The notes beneath the pieces were generated by a model that made no database searches, had not been told where the DNA came from, and saw nothing but the letters and a program-made list of their open reading frames with translations. DNA of 15,505 nucleotides, from contig JANLYO010000138.1 in assembly GCA_031365665.1 (NCBI GenBank), positions 1-15,505 of the forward strand, read 5' to 3'. Made by a program: the position numbers and the translations under genes. Of the stretch, positions 1 to 6,654 are shown piece by piece (the stretch's first letter is position 1; the number at the start of each line of letters is the position of its first letter). The stretch comes from JANYCG01 sp031365665. Its GTDB lineage: Bacteria; Pseudomonadota; Gammaproteobacteria; Burkholderiales; Burkholderiaceae_C.

Positions 1-431
1 TGGCGCACGATGCGGTCGATCTCGGCCATCACCTCGGGCGCATGGGAGGGCGCGCGCAGCCAGCTGGTTTTGATCACATTGCCACGGCCGTCAATCTCGA
101 CTTCAAACACACCCACGGCATACAAAAGCGGCTGCAATTTGCCTTTGTAAATCTTCGCGGCGTTGCGGTTGTAAATGTGCCCGGCGGCGTCACGGCGAAA
201 CTCCCGCGCTGTCGCGGCTTGCGACAGCGCAGCCGGTGGCGCCACGGGGGCAGGTGCGGCTGCGGGCGGCGGCGGGGGTGCGGGCGTGGGCGCTGCGACC
301 GGCGCAGGCGGCGCTGCCACGGGTGGCGCGGGCGCGGGCAGGGGTGTGGAGGCGCAACCCGCCACCACCAGTGCGGCGCAGGCCAGCGCTCCCCGCAAAA
401 GCGCCTGGCGATTCTGGTTCGATTCAAACAC
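1..431 (-). CDS. Proline/alanine-rich lipoprotein with TonB-C-like end (3' end outside window)
   Basis: The gene reads off the left edge, so only the first 143 residues are visible. It starts at a GTG (431-429); the choice rests on a good ribosome binding site, AAGGAG at 444-439, 7 nt upstream. The product begins with a short basic stretch, a hydrophobic segment and a lipobox (LVVAGC, Cys about residue 26), so it should be a lipid-anchored protein exported across the inner membrane. Residues about 29-70 are almost all Pro and Ala, a flexible periplasm-spanning linker. After this comes a small alpha/beta region with FEVEIDGRGNVIKTSW, which resembles the C-terminal fold of TonB-like proteins; this similarity is by eye. 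It diverges from the urate oxidase gene. Function is unknown; it could be an envelope protein that contacts peptidoglycan or an outer-membrane partner. Confidence 0.8.
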   Translation of the reverse strand, partial: MFESNQNRQALLRGALACAALVVAGCASTPLPAPAPPVAAPPAPVAAPTPAPPPPPAAAPAPVAPPAALSQAATAREFRRDAAGHIYNRNAAKIYKGKLQPLLYAVGVFEVEIDGRGNVIKTSWLRAPSHAPEVMAEIDRIVR

Positions 432-565
432 TTGTTGTCTCCTTTTTGTCTTGCAGCGGTAAAGTATAGAAGCCAATAGGCCGCGCGGCAGGGGTGGATT
501 TGGGTCCATGGGTTACAAGGCGTTTGGCAGAAAAGCGCGGTGGCTTCGCCATCGGGTTCAAAAAC

Positions 566-573
566 TGTATACA
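566..573. promoter_or_regulatory. Palindrome TGTATACA in the divergent gap before puuD
   Basis: A perfect 8-bp palindrome lies 39 nt upstream of the puuD start, in the 181-nt gap between the divergent lipoprotein gene and puuD. Short AT-centred palindromes of this form are typical operator cores for GntR-type repressors, some of which control purine catabolism. It also overlaps a possible -10 element (TATACA, 568-573), but no good -35 is seen 17 nt upstream. The operator role is inference. Confidence 0.3.
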
Positions 574-612
574 CTTTCTAAATCGACACACCACTTCAGG
601 AAGACCCGGCGA

Positions 613-1845
613 ATGGAAAGTTACCTGCTCGATTGGGCCAACCTGCTGCTGCGCTGGGTGCACGTCATCACGGCCATCGCCTGGGTCGGCTCGTCGTTTT
701 ATTTTGTATTTCTCGACAGCAGCCTCACGCCGCCCATCGATGAAGACCTGAAAAAACAAGGCGTCAGCGGCGAACTCTGGGCCGTGCATGGCGGGGGCTT
801 CTACCACCCGGTCAAGTTCAATGTCTCACCGCCCCAGTTGCCTGCGCATCTGCACTGGTTTTATTGGGAAAGTTATTCGACCTGGATGTCGGGCATGGCG
901 CTCTTCACCGTGTCGTACTTGTGGAGCGCCAGCACTTATCTCATCGACAAGTCAAAGATGGACTGGTCGCCCACCGACGCGATTGGCGTTGCCTTGAGTT
1001 TCCTCGTCGTCTTCTGGGTGCTGTACGACGCGATTTGCCGCATCTTTGGCCAGAAGAAAAATGGTGATGCGATTGTGGGCGCGCTGGTGCTGCTGCTGGT
1101 GTGCATCGCCTCCTGGCTGGCCTGCCACTGGTTTGCCGGGCGCGCGGCCTTCTTGCTGGTGGGGGCCATGCTGGCCACCACCATGAGCGCCAGTGTGTTC
1201 TTCTGGATCATCCCAGGGCAGAAGAAGGTGATTGAGTCGATCAAGGCCGGTCAGCCGGTGGACCCCATCCATGGGATGCGCGGCAAACAGCGCAGTGTGC
1301 ACAACACCTACTTCACGCTGCCGGTGCTGTTTGCGATGTTGAGCGGGCATTACAGCTTTACCTACACCCACCCGCAGAACTGGCTGGTGCTAATCCTGAT
1401 GATGTTTGCCGGTGCCGCTATACGGCAGTTCTTTGTGATGCGCCATGGCTTCAAGCTCGGGCGCAACGCCAACCCCTTGCCGTATGCGCTGGTGGGCATG
1501 GTGGTGATCATCGGCGTGATCGTGTGGCTCAGGCCGGCGCCGCCAGCGGCGGTGCCCGTGGCCACCCAAATGGTGCCCGCCAGCCCCATCATTGCCGCCG
1601 GACCGGCTGAATACGTCGCCGTCGTCAAGGTGCTGGAACAACGCTGCGCCATGTGCCACGGCGCGCAGGTGCAGATGAAAAACGTGCGCTTCGACACGCC
1701 AGACCAATTGAAGCTGCATGCGCAGAACATCTACCAGCAGGCGGTGGTGACCAAAGTCATGCCGATGAACAACTCGACCGGCATTACCGATGACGAGCGC
1801 CTGGTGATCAAGCAGTGGTTTGAGGCAGGGGCGAAGACGCAGTAG
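613..1845 (+). CDS. puuD: Urate hydroxylase PuuD (membrane urate oxidase fused to cytochrome c)
   Basis: The 410-residue product matches the PuuD type of urate oxidase, which oxidises urate to 5-hydroxyisourate in the cytoplasmic membrane and passes electrons to the respiratory chain through its own haem domain. The first about 310 residues hold some eight hydrophobic segments, with conserved family features such as WVHVITAIAWVGSSFYF near the N-terminus and the long loop containing GGGFYHPVKF. The C-terminal 80 residues form a class I cytochrome c domain: CAMCH at 345-349 binds haem covalently, and Met383 or Met385 (VMPMNN) is the likely axial ligand. The ATG at 613 is chosen because AGGAAG (598-603) sits 9 nt before it and the family begins here; the reading frame is open further upstream to 508 but that extension looks non-coding. 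Its usual follow-up enzymes (HIU hydrolase, OHCU decarboxylase) are not in the window. Confidence 0.93.
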   Translation: MESYLLDWANLLLRWVHVITAIAWVGSSFYFVFLDSSLTPPIDEDLKKQGVSGELWAVHGGGFYHPVKFNVSPPQLPAHLHWFYWESYSTWMSGMALFTVSYLWSASTYLIDKSKMDWSPTDAIGVALSFLVVFWVLYDAICRIFGQKKNGDAIVGALVLLLVCIASWLACHWFAGRAAFLLVGAMLATTMSASVFFWIIPGQKKVIESIKAGQPVDPIHGMRGKQRSVHNTYFTLPVLFAMLSGHYSFTYTHPQNWLVLILMMFAGAAIRQFFVMRHGFKLGRNANPLPYALVGMVVIIGVIVWLRPAPPAAVPVATQMVPASPIIAAGPAEYVAVVKVLEQRCAMCHGAQVQMKNVRFDTPDQLKLHAQNIYQQAVVTKVMPMNNSTGITDDERLVIKQWFEAGAKTQ

Positions 1846-1870
1846 CCGGTTGCAAGCAGGGCGGTTCCAG

Positions 1871-2563
1871 TTGACACATCCCGCCTTCAATGACGCTGAC
1901 GCGATCGCCAAATACGCTGACGGCCCGCCCCGCAATGTGCCGGGCTACAGCAGTCTGCTGACGATGAGGCGCATCTTGCTGGCCGAACGCGTGCCTGACA
2001 ACGGCCACGTCTTGGTCGTCGGCGCGGGTGGCGGCCTGGAGCTGGAAGAATTTGCACAGGCCCATCCGGGTTGGCACTTTGACGGCGTCGACCCCAGCGC
2101 GCCCATGCTGGACCTCGCCGCGCACAGATTGTGCGCACTTACTTCAAGGGTGACTTTCCACGAGGGCTACGTTCAAGATGCGCCGCCCGGCCCTTTCGAC
2201 GGAGCCGCCTGCCTGCTGACCTTCCACTTCGTGCCGCAGGATCAGCGCCTGCACATGGCCACCGAAATCCGCTGCCGCCTTAAACCTGGCGCGCCCTTTG
2301 TTGCAGCGCATTTCAGCGTGGCAGACAGCCAGACAGAAGACGGCCAAAGCGAACGCAACGTCTGGATGTCTCGGTTTGCGGCTTTCCGCACCGCCTCAGG
2401 CATTGCGCCCCAGCAGGCTGCTGAAGTCCGGGAAAACGTACAAAAAGAATTGCCGATCTTGACGCCAGCGCAGGACGAAGCCCTGCTTCGCGAGGCCGGA
2501 TTTAGCAATGTCCAGCTTTTCTATGCGGGGTTCATGTTCCGGGGCTGGGCGGGCTATGGGTGA
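1871..2563 (+). CDS. Class I SAM-dependent methyltransferase
   Basis: The 230-residue product has a Rossmann methyltransferase fold. Motif I is VLVVGAGGGLELEEF, followed by the acidic end of strand 2 (FDGVDPS), and a motif IV-like stretch FDGAACLLTFHF; this is the small free-standing type that often begins with FNDxxxxAxYADGPPRxVPGY. The substrate cannot be told from the sequence. No ATG is available near the N-terminus: in-frame TTG codons occur at 1820, 1850 and 1871. TTG 1871 is chosen because homologues start just before the FND motif and because the other two would overlap or abut puuD; the ribosome binding site (GCAGGG about 10 nt upstream) is weak. The gene starts 25 nt after puuD, so it may be expressed from the same transcript, but there is no clear link to urate metabolism. 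Confidence 0.82.
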   Translation: MTHPAFNDADAIAKYADGPPRNVPGYSSLLTMRRILLAERVPDNGHVLVVGAGGGLELEEFAQAHPGWHFDGVDPSAPMLDLAAHRLCALTSRVTFHEGYVQDAPPGPFDGAACLLTFHFVPQDQRLHMATEIRCRLKPGAPFVAAHFSVADSQTEDGQSERNVWMSRFAAFRTASGIAPQQAAEVRENVQKELPILTPAQDEALLREAGFSNVQLFYAGFMFRGWAGYG

Positions 2564-2603
2564 CGATTTGGTGAGGTGGGTGTGTGGTTGATTTTCAGCG
2601 TGG

Positions 2604-2623
2604 CCGCTTTCGACCCAAGGCGG
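2604..2623 (+). terminator. Possible hairpin after the methyltransferase gene
   Basis: CCGCTTT and AAGGCGG can pair as a 7-bp stem (one G-U) around the loop CGACCC, 40 nt after the methyltransferase stop. No T-run follows, so it is not a canonical intrinsic terminator. It may instead belong to a dispersed intergenic element. Confidence 0.3.
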
Positions 2624-2744
2624 GCGTAGACATCTAGAGATTGGGCGTATCAAACCAGACGTTCTGCGCGACCTCGCGCGTCTGAGCGGGGCCGATTGCT
2701 CCCGCGCCGCTGTCAGTTGCGCATTGAATCTGCTTCGCCACAAG

Positions 2745-3611
2745 CTACTCCATCAGGTAGCCGCCGTCGATGTACCAGTCGCTCCCAGCAAGCGCCTGGT
2801 ATAGAGCCGTTCTCCACGAGTTCCTGAACTGTTCCTCTTCCCCAGAAGCCACGACGGCGAGATGCTGCGCGACGGCCGCTCGCCCCGCCGTGGGATGAAG
2901 TTTTTTGAGGGTAAATCTCAGGGCTCCGAGTTCCGTAGCCGCCTCGATGGCGAACCTTGCCTTCAAGTTAAAACCGACAAAGTGCCGCTCAACACGCTTG
3001 CGGAGTGCTTTGTCCCAGCTCGCGGGCGGTTCGGCCCTGTAGTCCAGCGCTAGCGGCGCGGTTTGTAGCACCGACGCAAACAGCCATTGCTCTGTAGATA
3101 ACTGTGCGTTCTCGAAATACGGGTGGATCGTCTGGTCATTCGCCGTTTCCGCTCGGCTGGTACCTTTGCTGTGGTTGCAATCTCTGCAGGCCGGAACTAG
3201 GTTCGTCGGGACGATCGACAGCCATGGATAGTCAGACTTGTTGAGGAAGTGGTCCAAGGTCGTGGCTCGCCCGAAACCACAGAAAGGACACTTACGTTGC
3301 GGTGAACTGATAACCAGTTGGTCGTAGTGTTGGCGAGCTGCCTTAGAGGTAGGCACCATTTGCCCAGAATAGAGGCTCTTTACGTCGCTTTTAGTAAGAC
3401 TGCCAAACACAACTTCTCCGCTCTCTTCAATCGACAAAGGGAGTTGATAGAGAACATGGTTCTGAGCCGCATGCAAGTAGGCTGACTCCGCGTTGATAAA
3501 TCGGCTCTTCGCTTTTGCGAAGTCAGCCCGTTTGGCAGCATTTCCCACATTGCGAACGCAATCCTCGAAGACAGCAGCAGTCTTAAGTGCCGGAGGCTTC
3601 AGGTTCCTCAA
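2745..3611 (-). CDS. HNH endonuclease of an ATPase-HNH (Septu-like) defence pair
   Basis: The 288-residue protein has a clear zinc-bound HNH nuclease core near the middle: CPFCG, then LDHFLNKSDYP, then NLVPACRDCN with a Lys three residues on. CxxC pairs should hold zinc and the DH His, the NL Asn and the CN Asn form the catalytic set. A QTIHPYFE stretch follows, also typical of this HNH branch. Family members usually carry LPKS where this one has LNKS. The C-terminal half is alpha-helical without a known motif. The start is TTG at 3611-3609, overlapping the ATPase stop as TTGA; GGAGGAA (3623-3617) sits 5 nt before it and homologues begin MRxLxxP, so translational coupling to the ATPase is likely. 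HNH proteins paired with such ATPases cut DNA in Septu and related systems. The role here is inference from family and context. It could also be a variant of another ATPase-HNH system. Confidence 0.85.
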   Translation of the reverse strand: MRNLKPPALKTAAVFEDCVRNVGNAAKRADFAKAKSRFINAESAYLHAAQNHVLYQLPLSIEESGEVVFGSLTKSDVKSLYSGQMVPTSKAARQHYDQLVISSPQRKCPFCGFGRATTLDHFLNKSDYPWLSIVPTNLVPACRDCNHSKGTSRAETANDQTIHPYFENAQLSTEQWLFASVLQTAPLALDYRAEPPASWDKALRKRVERHFVGFNLKARFAIEAATELGALRFTLKKLHPTAGRAAVAQHLAVVASGEEEQFRNSWRTALYQALAGSDWYIDGGYLME

Positions 3612-5182
3612 AAGTCTTCCTCCGCGTCAGTCGCCGCCGACTGAGATACGACCATCGCGCGTAGCAAGGCCTGCGCTTCGAACCCTAAACGTCCTTGGTA
3701 CTCTTCAACAATTTTGTCAAACGTTTTGCCCTGCTCAACGGCTTGCCGAAGCATGTCGTGAAATCCGGATCGGGTTACCTCTAAACCGAAGATCTCTTGA
3801 GTAAGCACGCCAACGTTCTCGCCAAAAGTCTCTAGTTGCGGTCTCGCAGTCGTACCTTCAGCTCTTGATCGCTCCATTGTCCACACGCACGACCGCGGCA
3901 CCTCTTGAACCACAACTGGTGAATGCGTTGCGATGATCGCCACGCCGTTTCGATCGGTTAAAAGCTCCGAAAGCGCACGCGCAAACGCTGACAGCAGGGG
4001 AGGATGCAGGTGACTCTCAGGCTCGTCCATCAACACCAAGGTCTTCTCCTCCACAGTATCGACAAGCCTGGTCATTGTCAGCAGGACGATTGCATGCCCG
4101 GAGCTCATTCGCTCGAACAAGCTTCTAGCTTGCTTTCTAACCTCGGCGTCCTCTTCGATGTCAACAAGCGAAGCCAACTCCATGTCGGCAAAATTGTCGT
4201 CAGACTCCAGGCGTCTGATTGCAGCCAACCATCGCGCTTTCTTCGCGTCAACACTGAAGCAAGAAGTCAAACTGGCCAGGAAGTCGCGACATAATTTAGT
4301 GTGAGACTTCAAGCTAATAGCCTCGGCAACTGACGCATCAGTGTCTTTCATTCCGACATAGAAGTACGCGACACCTTCGTTTCGGTTCGGCTTATCTTTA
4401 AGTGGCCTGAACGGATCAAAGGCACTAAAGGAAACGGATACAACCGCACTAAAGAAGTCTTCGGGCAGCTCGCTATCGTCAAACGTTCCGCGAACAAGAA
4501 ATTTGCCGGATCCGGCTTCATCCGTGCCCTTTTGCACGATCGACCGAATCATGTTGTTCAACAGTGTGGTCTTTCCTACCCCGTTTCTTCCGATCAGGAC
4601 ATGGACATTCGTAGGCGGTTTAGATTCGGGGTCGACGTTGAACGTAACCTCAATTTTTGCGGTCTTAGCGGTCCCTGGATCGCGGTAGGCAAACTTGAAC
4701 TCCGTCAAAGGCGCGCCGCCTTTCCACACGCGTTTAAACTGTCCATGTATCGTGGACAGGCGAATGCTACGGGTAAGCGAAGTCGTAAAGACCCCCTCTA
4801 ACTCTGCGTCAAGCAAAATCGTTGGATCGTGCACGACATCTCGTAAGGTGGTAAGTAAGTCCGCTCCAAATGCGGCGCTCAGTTCATTGCGGATGGCTTT
4901 GTAGTAATCGACGTCCTGTCCAAGCGAAAAGAACTTGTCTGACAGTGTTTCGAGGGGCAGAGTTAATGCTTCAGCGGTTCGACCTTCCGTTTGACCTTTG
5001 AAGCCAATCTTCACCGAGCCGCACTCAACCTTCTTGCCAGCCTCGTCAAAGACAGTTAGGGAGAACATCGTCTTGAACAAGTAATCATCCCAGTTGTCGG
5101 TGTCCAGAACGGCAAGACACTTCGGTGAAGGGCGCTTTGCCGCCGAGCTAGACGAGTACACGATGCGAATCGGGAATGACAT
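3608..5182 (-). CDS. ABC-type AAA ATPase of an ATPase-HNH (Septu-like) defence pair
   Basis: The 524-residue protein has all elements of an SMC/RecF/OLD-type ABC ATPase: Walker A GRNGVGKTT (198-206), an LSSGQ-like signature MSSGH (359-363), Walker B LVLMDEPE (382-389, catalytic Glu387), HLHPPLLSAF after it, and the H-loop THSP with His420. FGENVGVLTQEIFGLE follows, typical of ATPases paired with nucleases. Walker A lies unusually deep: about 190 N-terminal residues, rich in predicted strands, precede it. No TOPRIM or nuclease motif is visible in this protein, so cutting should be done by the HNH partner encoded next. The ATG at 5182 has GGAG 4 nt upstream. In such pairs the ATPase acts as sensor and switch that holds the nuclease inactive until infection; this is knowledge of Septu-like systems applied by inference. 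A sampled stretch of the gene is about 52% GC, lower than its neighbours, which fits acquisition by transfer. Confidence 0.85.
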   Translation of the reverse strand: MSFPIRIVYSSSSAAKRPSPKCLAVLDTDNWDDYLFKTMFSLTVFDEAGKKVECGSVKIGFKGQTEGRTAEALTLPLETLSDKFFSLGQDVDYYKAIRNELSAAFGADLLTTLRDVVHDPTILLDAELEGVFTTSLTRSIRLSTIHGQFKRVWKGGAPLTEFKFAYRDPGTAKTAKIEVTFNVDPESKPPTNVHVLIGRNGVGKTTLLNNMIRSIVQKGTDEAGSGKFLVRGTFDDSELPEDFFSAVVSVSFSAFDPFRPLKDKPNRNEGVAYFYVGMKDTDASVAEAISLKSHTKLCRDFLASLTSCFSVDAKKARWLAAIRRLESDDNFADMELASLVDIEEDAEVRKQARSLFERMSSGHAIVLLTMTRLVDTVEEKTLVLMDEPESHLHPPLLSAFARALSELLTDRNGVAIIATHSPVVVQEVPRSCVWTMERSRAEGTTARPQLETFGENVGVLTQEIFGLEVTRSGFHDMLRQAVEQGKTFDKIVEEYQGRLGFEAQALLRAMVVSQSAATDAEEDF

Positions 5183-5204
5183 GCAACTCCGAGAATAAGT
5201 TGAG

Positions 5205-5219
5205 CCGCCCCGGGGGCGG
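5205..5219. promoter_or_regulatory. 15-bp GC palindrome in the ATPase leader
   Basis: CCGCCCC and GGGGCGG face each other across a single G, 22 nt before the ATPase start codon. In RNA the minus-strand leader could not fold this tightly without a loop, so a DNA-binding dimer site is the better reading; it may be an operator close to the transcription start. Function is inference. Confidence 0.4.
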
Positions 5220-5281
5220 ACGTTGACAAGAGTTTATCGCCAAGGTCGAATAGCGAACGGTCGCCGACTGCACGTCAACGT
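5220..5281. repeat. 8-bp inverted repeat with 46-nt spacer before the ATPase gene
   Basis: ACGTTGAC (5220-5227) and GTCAACGT (5274-5281) are perfect inverted copies. They abut the GC palindrome at 5205-5219. They could be paired operator half-sites or the closing stem of a structured leader RNA. Confidence 0.4.
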
Positions 5282-5485
5282 GTTGCCCTCTGCATGCAGT
5301 TTCTCTGGACACATAGAACGAAAGGCGGATCTAAAAATCCGACATCACTCGCTCGAATTTCTCGAACTTAGTGTCAGACGTGACCTGGCCAATATGTTCG
5401 AGTTTTGAGGGCGTCAGGGCTTACCAGAATGCCGACCTTTGCCGGCTGCAGCTATTGGGCCCAAAGCCAACCACCACCCCGCAAC

Positions 5486-6304
5486 TCAATCAAACGCCCA
5501 GCCACCAAGGTGCGTAGGCCCCACCATGCCCGCCCACAACTTGCGTGCAGGCCTGTCGCCGCCGGCACCACTGGCCACCATCAGCGGGATCAAATGTTCC
5601 TCTCGCGGGTGTGAAGCGCGGCCACCGGGGGCCTGGCTCCATTGCCCAAGCTGCAGTGTGCGCTCGGCGCTGTTGCCGCTCAAGGCGTCGTCCAGCCAGT
5701 TGTGAAAGGCCAGCGAAGCAGGGCCGCCTTCGTTGAAATGGCGCAGGTTGTGGAAGCTCATGCCGCTGCCCACCACCAGTACGCCTTCGTCGCGCAACGG
5801 GCGCAGGGCTTCGCCGTAACTGCAATGCAGCATAGGGTCCAGGCCGGCCTGCAGCGACATGGCCACCACCGGCACATCGGCGTCGGGGAACATGACCTTG
5901 AGCGGCACGAAGACGCCATGGTCCCAGCCGTAAGTGGGCTCTACCTTGGCCTTGTAGCCAGCGGCTTGCAGCAAGGCGGCGGCCTGCTCAGCCAGTGCCG
6001 GTTGACCCGGGGCTTTGTATTGCAGTTCGTAGGTTTCCGGTGGAAAGCCGTAGTAGTCGTAAATCAGCTCGGGCCGCGCGCCGCCTGTGAAGCTGGGCAC
6101 GGCAGCCTCCCAGTGCGCGGTGACCAGCAGGATGGCCGCAGGCGTGGCCGGCAGGGTGCTTCGAACGCTGCGAAGAAAGTCTTCGGTGGCCTGGTACATG
6201 CGCTTGCGATCGCCAGTCATGAAGAAGGAAGGTCCGCCGCCATGGGGCAGGAACAGGGCGGGAAGACGAGAGGAGGGGGGTGGGCTTATGGTTCGATCAC
6301 TCAT
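5486..6304 (-). CDS. Class III extradiol-type dioxygenase (DODA/YgiD family)
   Basis: The 272-residue cytoplasmic protein matches the LigB-superfamily DODA branch, single-domain non-haem metal dioxygenases that open aromatic rings such as DOPA next to the two hydroxyls. Visible family motifs are LPHGGGPSFF (His21), TAHWE (His64), GWDHGVFVPL (His129), GSGMSFHN (His185) and HPREEHLIPL (His232, His237); several of these His are metal ligands or acid-base residues in the family. Length is normal (about 260-280). The true substrate is unknown. The ATG at 6304 overlaps the stop of the upstream toxin-like gene as ATGA, so translation is probably coupled, and the three genes 6925 to 5486 look like one operon. 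That a catabolic-type enzyme is coupled to a toxin-antitoxin-like pair is odd. Confidence 0.88.
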   Translation of the reverse strand: MSDRTISPPPSSRLPALFLPHGGGPSFFMTGDRKRMYQATEDFLRSVRSTLPATPAAILLVTAHWEAAVPSFTGGARPELIYDYYGFPPETYELQYKAPGQPALAEQAAALLQAAGYKAKVEPTYGWDHGVFVPLKVMFPDADVPVVAMSLQAGLDPMLHCSYGEALRPLRDEGVLVVGSGMSFHNLRHFNEGGPASLAFHNWLDDALSGNSAERTLQLGQWSQAPGGRASHPREEHLIPLMVASGAGGDRPARKLWAGMVGPTHLGGWAFD

Positions 6305-6654
6305 TTCTTCCCATAGGTGCTGTCATGGTCTTCGGCCACCGTCAGAAAGCGCATGAACTCACCCTCGCGAAAGGCGGTGGCTCGCCTCGATTGGGTGATG
6401 CGCAGCGAATAAATGGCGTCTACACCCGTTGGTGGCTTCACGCTGCTGATTTTTTTCCATTTCAGGCCGCTGTCGCGGTACACCTGCTCCCAAGTGAGCT
6501 GGCGGATTTTGTTCAGGGTGTCAAGCGCTGCATGGCGCTCGGGCTTTTGCAGCATCAGCAAATTGACTTGAAAGACCGGGTTGTTGATGTCCAGGCGCAC
6601 CAGCGGCGGGCTAATCAGCGGCGAACTGCTATGCGGCGGCCTACTTTTTGGCAT
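6301..6654 (-). CDS. RelE-like toxin of a putative type II toxin-antitoxin pair
   Basis: The 117-residue protein ends with a stretch that looks like the core of the RelE/ParE fold: LTWEQVYRDSGLKWKKI, then YSLRITQSRRATAFREGEFMRFLTVAEDHDSTY. The basic residues on the central strands and the DHD near the C-terminus resemble RelE-type mRNA interferases, which cut mRNA at the ribosome; the assignment is by eye and no catalytic residue can be proved. The first 20 residues are Pro/Ser-rich and may be a tail outside the fold. The ATG at 6654 overlaps the antitoxin-like gene by 14 nt and has no clear ribosome binding site, so it is probably translated by coupling. Downstream it overlaps the dioxygenase start by 4 nt. 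Alternative: a RelE-fold protein without toxin activity. Confidence 0.65.
   Translation of the reverse strand: MPKSRPPHSSSPLISPPLVRLDINNPVFQVNLLMLQKPERHAALDTLNKIRQLTWEQVYRDSGLKWKKISSVKPPTGVDAIYSLRITQSRRATAFREGEFMRFLTVAEDHDSTYGKK

Larger units (their letters stand above)
5183..5485. other. Dyad-rich gap upstream of the defence operon
   Basis: These 303 nt between the dioxygenase stop and the ATPase start hold no convincing gene. They should carry the promoter of the ATPase-HNH operon (minus strand), but I cannot name a confident -35/-10 pair. Several inverted repeats are present: 5205-5219 (7-bp arms), 5220-5227 with 5274-5281 (8-bp arms), 5290-5299 (10-bp palindrome CTGCATGCAG), CGGAT/ATCCG at 5326-5341, and CTCGAAC at 5361-5367 with GTTCGAG at 5396-5402. 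Confidence 0.6.

Noticed and set aside
42..479. Arg/Gly-rich plus-strand frames opposite the lipoprotein
   Set aside because: Repetitive Arg/Gly/Ala composition is a by-product of the Pro/Ala linker on the minus strand, which has a lipobox and a good ribosome binding site.
508..612. Longer start for puuD
   Set aside because: The extra 35 residues are basic and unlike the family; ATG 613 has a ribosome binding site.
5355..5410. GTTCGAG as a tRNA T-arm near the right edge of the defence block
   Set aside because: No acceptor stem, anticodon arm or CCA-adjacent pairing could be found on either strand.
5183..5485. Retron or other template RNA accompanying the ATPase-HNH pair
   Set aside because: No reverse transcriptase gene is in the window; inverted repeats alone do not support it.
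5642..6316. 224-codon plus-strand frame opposite the dioxygenase
   Set aside because: Antisense to a gene with complete metal-site motifs; no recognisable fold or ribosome binding site.
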